A program made the translations under genes and the position numbers. This document shows, piece by piece, positions 1 to 5,303 of a stretch of DNA of 5,303 nucleotides. The notes under the pieces were generated by a model. The model did no database searches and was not told the DNA's origin. It saw only the letters and a program-made list of their open reading frames with translations. Source of the DNA: Chloroflexi bacterium RBG_16_68_14 (lineage in GTDB: Bacteria > Chloroflexota > Dehalococcoidia > DSTF01 > RBG-16-68-14); contig MGOB01000008.1 of assembly GCA_001796995.1 (NCBI GenBank), positions 1-5,303 of the forward strand, read 5' to 3'. Positions within the stretch are counted from its first letter, which is position 1; the number at the start of each line of letters is the position of its first letter.

Positions 1-650
1 TCTCGACGCACCTCACCCCAATGAGGACGACCGCCGCTGGCGCCGGCTCGATGGCTGGCACGCCGACCGCTGATCTGCCTGACCTGGTCATCACCCGCAT
101 GTACATCGAACTGGAGACCGGGAGCAGCTGCGCCTACACCTCCACCCGGCTGGGCGTACGGGTCGAGATCGCTAACACTGGCACCGCCGACGCCGGGCCG
201 TTTGTGGTCGAGGTCAACGGGGCGCAGCAGACAGTGGAACAGGGGCTCGCCCGCGGCCAGACGCTCTCCTTGTGGTTCGCCGGCTACGCCTTCTCCAGCC
301 AGCAGCGGGCGTTCGTCGACGCGACCTTCCAGGTGGAGGAGAGCAACGAGGACAACAACGAGCTGGTCGAGCTCGTGCCCATCCCGACGCTTCCCGCCCC
401 ATGCACACCGACGCCCACGCCCACTGTGACGCCGACACCCACGCCCGTCATCGCGGCGGGCGACGTGGACTGCAACCGGCGCGTCAACGCCATCGATGCC
501 ACGCTGATCCTCCAGTTCGATGCGCACCTGCTCCTCTCGCTGGCCTGCCAGGCCGCGGCGGACGTGAACGAAGACGGCAGGATCAGCTCCGTCGACGCGT
601 TCCTGCTACTTCAATACCACGCCGGGCTGCTCGATAGCCTGCCGGTGTAG
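1..650 (+). CDS. CARDB-like and dockerin-type repeat protein, 5' partial, probably secreted
   Basis: The frame is open from the window edge, and the first ATG at 21 has no ribosome binding site and no signal peptide after it, so the true start probably lies upstream. Numbered from that ATG, residues 20-119 look like a CARDB (Ig-like adhesion) domain, opening with PDLVI and closing with the typical VEESNEDNNELV. A Thr-Pro linker follows (126-143). Residues 147-204 form a dockerin-type pair of EF-hand-like calcium loops: D148-x-D150-x-N152 with D159, and D181-x-N183-x-D185-G with D192, each followed by a hydrophobic helix (ATLILQF and AFLLLQY). The first loop is less canonical because it lacks the Gly and has Cys and Arg inside. 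Cys151 and Cys176 could form a disulfide. The family suggests an extracellular or cell-surface protein; no enzyme domain is visible in the part present. The gene converges on the peptidase gene with a 15-base gap. Confidence 0.85.
   Translation, partial: STHLTPMRTTAAGAGSMAGTPTADLPDLVITRMYIELETGSSCAYTSTRLGVRVEIANTGTADAGPFVVEVNGAQQTVEQGLARGQTLSLWFAGYAFSSQQRAFVDATFQVEESNEDNNELVELVPIPTLPAPCTPTPTPTVTPTPTPVIAAGDVDCNRRVNAIDATLILQFDAHLLLSLACQAAADVNEDGRISSVDAFLLLQYHAGLLDSLPV
405..449 (+). repeat. Thr-Pro linker-encoding low-complexity repeat
   Basis: Alternating Thr and Pro codons (mostly acg/ccc), interrupted by Thr-Val, form a degenerate hexanucleotide repeat inside the first gene. It encodes the flexible linker between the CARDB-like domain and the dockerin-type repeats. 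Such tracts are common linkers in secreted bacterial proteins and tend to vary in length between strains. Confidence 0.7.
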
Positions 651-651
651 T

Positions 652-686
652 CTAGTCGCTGGTCGCTAGTTGCTGGTTGTTGGTAC
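652..686. repeat. Heptanucleotide tandem repeat (CTRGTYG, four units plus one degenerate)
   Basis: Five consecutive 7-mers can be read: ctagtcg, ctggtcg, ctagttg, ctggttg and the degenerate ttggtac. The first four fit CTRGTYG and differ only by transitions at two positions. The array begins just after the stop of the CARDB/dockerin gene and runs into the 3' end of the minus-strand peptidase gene, where the third unit provides its TAG stop and the fourth and fifth encode its final residues. It resembles the short heptameric tandem repeats reported between genes in several bacterial groups. I see no other copy in this window. Confidence 0.7.
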
Positions 687-2174
687 GGCCACTTCCGCCG
701 CCAGCGGGGCGATGTCCAGGCCGGGCTCGCCAAGCTGGCGGATGAGCTCGTCCGCCGAGTGGCGCTGCCCCAGCGACCAGAGCTCGCGCAGGGCCGCGCC
801 GGCCTCCGGCACCGCGAACCACTCCTCGCCCCAGCGCCGCTCGAAGACGGAGCGGAGCTGCGCCTCGAAGATCCAGGCGCGCAGGTAGCGGGCGCAGTAG
901 AAGCCGTCGTCCAGGTCCGAGAGGTAGTCGGCCGGGCTGTAGCGCACCCCCACGTGGGCGGTGAGCAGGTCGGCGTAGCGCTTGCCGTGGGCGCGCACGT
1001 CGCCGCCGGCGTGCAGCTCCAGCTCGTAGAGCAGCTTGGCGGCGTAGCGGCGCAGGAAGTAGAGCTTGTGGAAGCGCGCCAGCGAGAGGTAGGGCTCGGT
1101 CTCCTCCAGGCCCAGGCAGCGGCGGAGCCAGGCCGCGCTGTAGAGCAGGTGCTCCAGGACGAAGGCAAAGCCCTCGGTGACCGAGTTGTCGCCCAGGCCG
1201 CGGAAGGCGAAGGGCTGCTCGGCCCGGATGTGGGCGAAGTGCTGGGCGTGGCCCGCCTCGTGGAAGAGGGCGCGGTAGTCGTCGTGGCCGCCGTGGGGGC
1301 TGATCACGAGGTAGATCTCGCCCGGGATCTCGACCGGGGCGCAGAAGGCGCGGGGCGACTTACGGGGCCGCTCCTCGGCGTCCAGGTGGACGTTGGGCTG
1401 GTGGGCGACGTCGACGCCCAGCCCGCGCAGCGTCTCCTCCAGGGCGGGCAGCATCCGCTCGCGGGGGAAGGCGGCGTCGAACTGGGGCGAGCGGAAGAGG
1501 CGGAGCAGGTCGCTCCGCTCCGCCAGGGCGGGGTCGACGTCGATGCCGCGCAGTTCCTGCTCCAGCCGGTCGCGGTACGGTTTCTCCGTCTCCCAGAGGA
1601 AGCGCTCCACCGTCTCGCGCAGCCGCTCCAGGCCGAGAGCACCCAGCTCGTCGCAGAGCGCGACGTAGCTCGCGAAGCCTAGCTCGCGGGTCTGGGCGTA
1701 GAGCAGGTCCCAGCGGCGCTCCCGGAGCGGGTTCTGGGCCGCGGTCACCTCCACCCGACGCTGGTCCAGCTCGTGGCGGCGGGCGGCGTCCGGATCGTTC
1801 ATCAGGCGCTGCTGCACGGAGCGGTAGGGGATCTCCTCGCCGTCCCAGGCCACGGTGTCCGCCGTCTCCCGGCCAGCGATCTCCTCGGTCAGCTCCTTCG
1901 CCGCCTGCTCCAGGTAGCCGTCGACGACGAACTGGCGCAGGTGCGGGGCGCGCGCGTCCTTGGTCCTGGCGCCCAGCGCCCGCCCGACGGTCTCCCTCCG
2001 GAAGAGGTCGGCGTGGCGCTCAAAGATGGGCGCCAGGGCCAGGTCGTCCTTGAGGCCGGCGTAGTTCAGGTAGTACTCGCGGGTCGTAGCGCCGGAGAAC
2101 GCCTCGGCCTGCTGGTCCAGCCAGTCCAGCAGCTCGCGAGCGGCCGTCGGGAGCGTCGTGCGTCGGCGGGGCAT
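666..2174 (-). CDS. M3-like (thimet oligopeptidase/PepF type) zinc metallopeptidase
   Basis: This is a 502-residue, probably cytoplasmic, gluzincin-type peptidase; no signal peptide or membrane segment is visible. The zinc site is H305-E306-A-G-H309 within ALFHEAGHAQHF, and the likely third ligand is E334 in NSVTEGFAF, 25 residues after H309, the spacing expected for M3 enzymes. The N-terminal 280 residues are helix-rich and charged, as in the substrate-channel half of M3 folds. A Tyr/Arg-rich segment (GFYCARYLRAW, 424-434) sits where M3 enzymes carry substrate-binding tyrosines. The expected role is cleavage of short peptides to recycle amino acids; the substrate is unknown. The family is typically 550-700 residues, so this one is short. 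The start at 2174 was chosen because protein-like, family-like sequence begins near there; another ATG at 2246 would add 24 Arg/Ala-rich residues with no resemblance to the family. The stop lies inside the heptamer repeat. The gene diverges from the small hypothetical gene and appears monocistronic. Confidence 0.88.
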   Translation of the reverse strand: MPRRRTTLPTAARELLDWLDQQAEAFSGATTREYYLNYAGLKDDLALAPIFERHADLFRRETVGRALGARTKDARAPHLRQFVVDGYLEQAAKELTEEIAGRETADTVAWDGEEIPYRSVQQRLMNDPDAARRHELDQRRVEVTAAQNPLRERRWDLLYAQTRELGFASYVALCDELGALGLERLRETVERFLWETEKPYRDRLEQELRGIDVDPALAERSDLLRLFRSPQFDAAFPRERMLPALEETLRGLGVDVAHQPNVHLDAEERPRKSPRAFCAPVEIPGEIYLVISPHGGHDDYRALFHEAGHAQHFAHIRAEQPFAFRGLGDNSVTEGFAFVLEHLLYSAAWLRRCLGLEETEPYLSLARFHKLYFLRRYAAKLLYELELHAGGDVRAHGKRYADLLTAHVGVRYSPADYLSDLDDGFYCARYLRAWIFEAQLRSVFERRWGEEWFAVPEAGAALRELWSLGQRHSADELIRQLGEPGLDIAPLAAEVAVPTTSN

Positions 2175-2182
2175 GCTGGCCC

Positions 2183-2188
2183 ATGCTA
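2183..2188 (-). promoter_or_regulatory. Possible -10 element for the peptidase gene
   Basis: On the minus strand TAGCAT (fits TANNNT, four of six to TATAAT) ends eight bases before the peptidase ATG at 2174. Transcription starting about seven bases downstream would give a leaderless or nearly leaderless mRNA, and no good Shine-Dalgarno sequence is present. No convincing -35 box is seen at 16-18 bases. The element lies in a local repeat, catgctggc/catgctagc (2172-2180 and 2182-2190). This is a weak inference from position and motif only. Confidence 0.25.
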
Positions 2189-2220
2189 GCGCACCGGCGG
2201 GGCTGGCGGAACGGAGGCGC

Positions 2221-2249
2221 TTGCCGGCGGCGGCGCGCTCTGGCATGAT
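2221..2249 (+). promoter_or_regulatory. Possible -35/-10 promoter for the small hypothetical gene
   Basis: TTGCCG (2221-2226, four of six to TTGACA) and CATGAT (2244-2249, four of six to TATAAT) are separated by 17 bases, the ideal spacing. The GTG start at 2259 lies nine bases after the -10 box, so a leaderless or very short-leader transcript is implied; no Shine-Dalgarno sequence is visible before the GTG. Partial matches like these can occur by chance. Confidence 0.28.
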
Positions 2250-2258
2250 CGCCTCACC

Positions 2259-2699
2259 GTGCGCATCCGCGACTTCCTCTTCATCGTGTACGATGCCCTC
2301 TCGCCCCGGCTGCCGGAGCCGCTGCGGGAGCACCAGTGGCGGGTGCGCTGGGGCCTGCTCCAGGTCTACTTCGAGAGCGCGGCGGTGCACTACGAGGTGT
2401 GGGTGCAGCGCAAGGCCGCTCGCATCGAGGTCGGCCTCCACTTCGAGACGCCGGAGCGGGAGGAGAACGAGCGCTGGGCGCGGGCGCTGGCGCCGCGGGC
2501 GCTGGAGATCCAGGCCCAACTGGGGCCGGGCGTGGAACTGGAGCAGTGGACCTCGATCTGGACCCGCCTCCACGAGACGCTGCCGCTGACGGGCGACCTG
2601 ACCGATGAGCTGGCGGAAGAGGTAGCCGGGCGGCTCGCTCGCTTCATCCAGGTGCTGGAGCCGATCTGTGCCCAGGAACGGGCGGGGGCAGCGGGCTAG
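2259..2699 (+). CDS. Hypothetical protein, small, Trp-rich alpha/beta
   Basis: I do not recognise this 146-residue protein with confidence. It begins at GTG, with no ribosome binding site. Visible pattern: a hydrophobic N-terminal segment (FLFIVYDAL, 6-14) too short and polar-flanked to be a signal peptide; likely strands around residues 33-63 (LLQVYFE, HYEVWVQRK, RIEVGLHFE); a charged helix at 65-88; another strand-like stretch at 91-110 containing W97 and W101; and a C-terminal helix at 115-140. Tryptophans 27, 31, 48, 73, 97 and 101 are prominent. The mix suggests a soluble cytoplasmic alpha/beta domain; no catalytic motif is identifiable. A distant DUF4268-like relationship is conceivable but is only an impression. 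It diverges from the peptidase and converges on the MFS gene, sharing the CTAG at the junction. Coherent amphipathic structure favours this frame over the open minus-strand frame opposite it. Confidence 0.7.
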   Translation: MRIRDFLFIVYDALSPRLPEPLREHQWRVRWGLLQVYFESAAVHYEVWVQRKAARIEVGLHFETPEREENERWARALAPRALEIQAQLGPGVELEQWTSIWTRLHETLPLTGDLTDELAEEVAGRLARFIQVLEPICAQERAGAAG

Positions 2700-3913
2700 G
2701 CGGGAACGAGCGCCTCGCCCCGGCGCTGGTGGTGGAGGTGCATCACGGTGAGCACGAGGGCGAGCACGAGCAGGATCGCGCCCAGCTTGAAGGGCGCCAC
2801 CGGCCCCCAGGCAGCATTCGTCATGCCACCGATAGCCTGGCCTACTGCGCCGCCCAAGCCCTGCACTGTCGCCAGCATGCCCAGCATCAGCCCCCGTCCG
2901 CCCAGCTCGCTGGCGTCCAGCGCGGCGGCGCCCCAGGCCGGGATGCACACCGCGTAGGCGAGGCCGGCCAGGACGACCAGGTTCACCGCCAGGAACGGCT
3001 GGCTGACCTGACTGAGGGCGTAGTAGCAGAGAGCGGCCACCGCCAGCCCGCCGATGAGCGGCACCTGGCGGCCGAAGCGATCGGCCAGGTGGCCGAAGCG
3101 CACGGCGACGACGCCGGCGGCGATGCCCGGCGCCACCAGCATCAGGCCCAGCACGTACATCTTCGTCTCGAGCACCTCGCTGGCGTAGGCGCCGACCACG
3201 GGTGCCTGCACGGTGGTGCCGATGCTCAGCAGCAGGGCGATGCCAGCCAGAAAGAGAACCCGCGCCGAGAGCAACCTTCGCCCTAGACTGTCCTTGGCCT
3301 GCGCCTGGACGTCCGGCGTCACCTGGACGGCGCTCGCACGGGCGCCCCGGTAGGCGAAGGCGAGGGCGAGGGCGCTGAAGGCCAGGCAGGCGGCGAAGGC
3401 GGCCTGGTAGGAGATGAGGTCGGTGAGGGTGACGCCGGCCATGGTGCCTATGCCGAGACCGATGAGCTGAGCTAGATTCAGCAGGTTGAGGGTGCGGCCT
3501 CGCACCGAGGGGTGATGGGTGTCGCCCACGTAGGCCATGATGGCCGGCCAGATGGCGGCGGAGCCGGCGCCGTAGAGGGCGGAGAAAGCGAGGAACGAGG
3601 TGGCGTCCTGCACCTGGAGCATGAGGAACACCGACGGCAGGGAGACGGCGATGCCCAGCGTGAGCGTCCTCCGCCGGCCGATGCGGTCGGCCAGCCAGCC
3701 GGCCGGCGCCTGGAGGAGGAAGCGCCCGGCGGCGTAGATGGCCAGCGCATAGCCGGGAAAGGCGGCGTTCGCCTCTAGCTGCTCCGGCAGGTACTGCTGC
3801 ACCAGCGAGAGCAGGAACACCCCCGCCGACGCCTGCCAGAGCAGGACGGTCAGGGCTAGCTCCACCGTGTGCCAGGGATACGCCCTAAATCGCGAACAAA
3901 GAGTCTCCACCAT
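2696..3913 (-). CDS. MFS transporter, 12 transmembrane segments
   Basis: This is an inner-membrane secondary transporter of the major facilitator superfamily, 405 residues from the chosen start. Each half carries a copy of MFS motif A in the loop between its second and third helices: GWLADRIGRRR (residues 72-82) and GHLADRFGRQ (274-283). About twelve hydrophobic segments are seen, the first at residues 16-40, with a polar central loop near 190-212 and a short basic C-terminal tail. A glycine-rich fifth helix (LIGLGIGTMAGV) recalls, incompletely, motif C of drug/proton antiporters. The substrate cannot be read; the neighbouring glycogen synthase and sugar kinase make a sugar or efflux role possible. 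The start at 3913 has AGG three bases upstream and leaves a normal short N-terminus. An in-frame ATG at 3991 would add 26 Arg-rich residues built from codons rare in the rest of the window. It follows the kinase gene in the same direction and its stop overlaps the hypothetical gene's stop. Confidence 0.9.
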   Translation of the reverse strand: MVETLCSRFRAYPWHTVELALTVLLWQASAGVFLLSLVQQYLPEQLEANAAFPGYALAIYAAGRFLLQAPAGWLADRIGRRRTLTLGIAVSLPSVFLMLQVQDATSFLAFSALYGAGSAAIWPAIMAYVGDTHHPSVRGRTLNLLNLAQLIGLGIGTMAGVTLTDLISYQAAFAACLAFSALALAFAYRGARASAVQVTPDVQAQAKDSLGRRLLSARVLFLAGIALLLSIGTTVQAPVVGAYASEVLETKMYVLGLMLVAPGIAAGVVAVRFGHLADRFGRQVPLIGGLAVAALCYYALSQVSQPFLAVNLVVLAGLAYAVCIPAWGAAALDASELGGRGLMLGMLATVQGLGGAVGQAIGGMTNAAWGPVAPFKLGAILLVLALVLTVMHLHHQRRGEALVPA

Positions 3914-4001
3914 TGACCTATGTCTCTTGGAATACAACCAGCGGGCGGGCCTACGCGATCCTCTACGGATAGCTTCGGCCGGGCGGGGCATCTTCTACAT
4001 A
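3914..4001 (-). other. Kinase-transporter intergenic segment of atypical composition
   Basis: If the transporter starts at 3913, 88 bases separate it from the kinase stop. They are visibly less GC-rich than the flanking genes and, read in the transporter frame, use codons such as aga, agg, tca, tat and ttg that are scarce elsewhere here. This suggests untranslated DNA that could hold a transporter-specific promoter, though I find no good -10/-35 pair. An imperfect inverted repeat (aagagtc at 3899-3905 and gtctctt at 3922-3928, one mismatch) flanks the ATG. No terminator-like hairpin with a T-run is seen. Confidence 0.45.
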
Positions 4002-4970
4002 CTAGCGGATTGCGTTTTCCATCACAAGGGCGGCCGCCCCTAGCGCCCCGGCGCGTTCCCCTAATTCCGCCGTGGTGATGGTCGCGTCCGCCACGATCTG
4101 GGCGAAGGCGCGCTCGCGCGCGGTGCGCACCGCCGGGCCCAGGTAGAGGTCGCCCAGGCCCACCAGCCCGCCGCCCAGAATGAGCGCCTGCGGGTTGAAG
4201 CAGTTGAGCAGCCCCGTCAGCCCAACACCGAGATGGTACCCCGCCCGCTCGATGATCTCCCGCGCCGTCGCGTCACCTTGCACGGCGGCCTGGAGGACCA
4301 GCTCCGGCGTAGGCTGCTCCTTGCCGACCAGTTCCGCCAGCAGCGGGCTGCGCCCGGCCTCGAGGGCCGCCGCCGCCTCGCGGGCGATGGCCGGGCCGGA
4401 GGCGAGGGCCTCCAGGCAGCCCCGGCTGCCGCAGTTGCAGGGCGGCCCGTCCTCATCGATGACGATGTGGCCCACCTCGCCGGCAGCGCCCGAGGCCCCC
4501 TCATAGATCCGGCCGTCGATGATGAGGCCGCCCCCGATGCCGGTGCCCAGCGTCACGTAGACGATGTGGAGGAGTCCCCGGCACGCGCCGAAGCGGAGCT
4601 CGCCGTAGGCGGCCGCGTTGGCGTCGTTCTCCAGCAGCGCCGGCACGCCCAGCCCCTCGCTCACCAGGCGGGCCAGCGGAACCTCGTGCCAGCCCAGCAG
4701 GTTTGGCGCGTTGGTGACCACGCCGCGGACAGGGTCGCAGGGCCCGGGCGAGGAGATACCGACGCCGACGATGTCCTGGGTGGTAAGGCCCGCCGCCTCG
4801 AGGGCACGCCGCAGAGAGGAGACGATGCGGCCGATGACGGCGTCCGGCCCCTCCCAGGCCTGGGTCAGGCAGCGGTCCTCGCCCAGCACCCGGCCCTCCT
4901 CGGTGGTCACCAGCGAGTGGATCTTGGTGCCGCCCAGGTCCACGCCGGCGGCCCGGCGCGGTCCGCTCAT
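4002..4970 (-). CDS. ROK-family sugar kinase, probable glucokinase
   Basis: This is a complete 322-residue cytoplasmic kinase, the usual ROK length, expected to phosphorylate glucose (or a related hexose) with ATP or polyphosphate. Landmarks in order: the N-terminal phosphate loop DLGGTK (11-16); E114-N115-D116, with D116 the likely catalytic base; the LGTGIGGG phosphate-2 loop (141-148); E165-V-G-H168, the sugar-binding pair; the ROK zinc motif with H168 and C178, C180 and C185 (CNCGSRGCLE); and a C-terminal adenosine-binding glycine run at 266-272. All key residues are present, so it should be active. No N-terminal helix-turn-helix is present, which argues for an enzyme rather than a NagC/XylR-type ROK repressor. 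The ATG overlaps the glgA stop as ATGA, implying translational coupling. Glucokinase is the best guess; fructokinase or N-acetylmannosamine kinase cannot be excluded. Confidence 0.92.
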   Translation of the reverse strand: MSGPRRAAGVDLGGTKIHSLVTTEEGRVLGEDRCLTQAWEGPDAVIGRIVSSLRRALEAAGLTTQDIVGVGISSPGPCDPVRGVVTNAPNLLGWHEVPLARLVSEGLGVPALLENDANAAAYGELRFGACRGLLHIVYVTLGTGIGGGLIIDGRIYEGASGAAGEVGHIVIDEDGPPCNCGSRGCLEALASGPAIAREAAAALEAGRSPLLAELVGKEQPTPELVLQAAVQGDATAREIIERAGYHLGVGLTGLLNCFNPQALILGGGLVGLGDLYLGPAVRTARERAFAQIVADATITTAELGERAGALGAAALVMENAIR

Positions 4971-5303
4971 GGCTGCTCGCCCGCCGGACGGAGAGCCTCA
5001 GCGCGGAGGCGGAGGGCGCGCTGGTAGAGGGCTAGGTAGTCTTGGGCACTCCGCTCCCAGGAGTAGTCCTGGGCCATGGCGCGGAGCTGGAGGCGGCGCC
5101 AGGCCGCCCCGTCTTCGTACACGGCCAGCGCCTCCTCCAGGGCGGCCGCGACCGCCTGGGGCCTCGCCTCATCGAAGAGGAAGCCGGTGCCCCGGTCGGC
5201 CTCCGGCTGGTAGGCCTGCACCGAGTCGGCCAGGCCACCGGTGCGCCGCACCACCGGCACCGCCCCGTAGCGCATGGCGATGAGCTGGCCCAGCCCGCAG
5301 GGC
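4967..5303 (-). CDS. glgA: Glycogen synthase (GT5), C-terminal part
   Basis: Only the last 111 or so residues are in the window; the 5' part lies beyond the right edge. The visible start reads PCGLGQLIAMRYGAVPVVRR followed by TGGLADSV, the highly conserved GT5 glycogen/starch synthase segment, in which the catalytic Glu normally sits just before PCG and so falls outside the window. GTGFLF and a helical C-terminus with DYSWERSAQDYLALYQRAL also fit the second Rossmann domain (GT-B fold). The enzyme transfers glucose from ADP-glucose to the non-reducing end of an alpha-1,4-glucan in the cytoplasm. Its TGA stop at 4967-4969 overlaps the ATG of the kinase gene, so the two are probably co-expressed. 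An internal ATG at 5275 is only a conserved Met, not the start. A related GT5 enzyme with a different acceptor or nucleotide sugar is possible. Confidence 0.92.
   Translation of the reverse strand, partial: PCGLGQLIAMRYGAVPVVRRTGGLADSVQAYQPEADRGTGFLFDEARPQAVAAALEEALAVYEDGAAWRRLQLRAMAQDYSWERSAQDYLALYQRALRLRAEALRPAGEQP

Noticed and set aside
405..449. Repeated acgccc-type units as a possible CRISPR or minisatellite.
   Set aside because: They are in-frame Thr-Pro codons forming a protein linker, with no spacer structure.
759..1682. 307-codon open frame on the plus strand opposite the peptidase.
   Set aside because: The translation is a low-complexity Val/Ala/Gly/Glu mix typical of the antisense of a GC-rich gene, and the opposite strand encodes a clear zinc peptidase.
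2171..2186. Inverted repeat gcatg-ctggcc-catgc at the peptidase start as a terminator or attachment site.
   Set aside because: The arms are only five bases with no T-run, and it overlaps a start codon; it is better viewed as a possible operator or chance.
2175..2948. Upstream extension of the peptidase frame on the minus strand, which stays open for over 770 bases beyond the chosen start.
   Set aside because: Its translation is Arg/Ala/Pro-rich without family similarity, and it runs antisense to the hypothetical gene and the end of the transporter. GC-rich DNA often keeps such frames open by chance.
4233..5027. 264-codon open frame on the plus strand opposite the kinase.
   Set aside because: It is an antisense shadow rich in Arg, Ala and Gly, and the minus strand carries every ROK motif.
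1..5303. Evidence for a defence system, prophage, insertion sequence, CRISPR array or structured RNA.
   Set aside because: No transposase, integrase, nuclease, toxin-antitoxin or repeat-spacer pattern was seen on either strand, and the genes are ordinary metabolic or surface functions plus one hypothetical.

Overview
The window is high-GC bacterial DNA in which nearly every base is coding. Its gene content suggests a Chloroflexota relative, possibly of the Dehalococcoidia type. The main hint is the first gene, which joins a CARDB-like domain, a Thr-Pro linker and a dockerin-type repeat pair, an architecture that in my recollection is common in Chloroflexota and Dehalococcoidia assemblies. Weak or absent Shine-Dalgarno sequences fit but do not prove this. 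No rRNA, tRNA or other taxonomic marker is present, so the assignment is tentative.

Layout, left to right. (1) Positions 1-650, plus strand: the 3' part of a probably secreted CARDB/dockerin-type protein whose true start lies outside the window. (2) Positions 652-686: a short heptanucleotide tandem repeat at a convergent junction; it supplies the stop codon and last residues of the next gene. (3) Positions 666-2174, minus strand: a 502-residue M3-like zinc metallopeptidase with HEAGH plus a downstream Glu. (4) Positions 2175-2258: an 84-base divergent intergenic region with candidate promoters very close to both starts. (5) Positions 2259-2699, plus strand: a small hypothetical cytoplasmic protein. 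(6) Positions 2696-5303, minus strand: a three-gene run read from right to left, made of the C-terminal end of a GT5 glycogen synthase (glgA), a ROK-family sugar kinase and a 12-TM MFS transporter.

The minus-strand run makes metabolic sense. The kinase start overlaps the glgA stop (ATGA), so the two are probably translationally coupled. A ROK glucokinase would supply glucose-6-phosphate, which after isomerisation to glucose-1-phosphate and activation to ADP-glucose feeds glycogen synthase, or it would recapture glucose released from glycogen. The MFS gene follows in the same direction and may move a sugar or related solute, but its substrate cannot be read from the sequence. The peptidase and the small hypothetical gene have no visible link to this pathway.

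I see no convincing undescribed multi-gene system here. The points most worth a second look are the heptamer array at the peptidase stop, the tightly packed gene borders (shared CTAG stops, ATGA overlap, possibly leaderless divergent starts), the unassigned 146-residue protein, and the compositionally odd segment ahead of the MFS gene.
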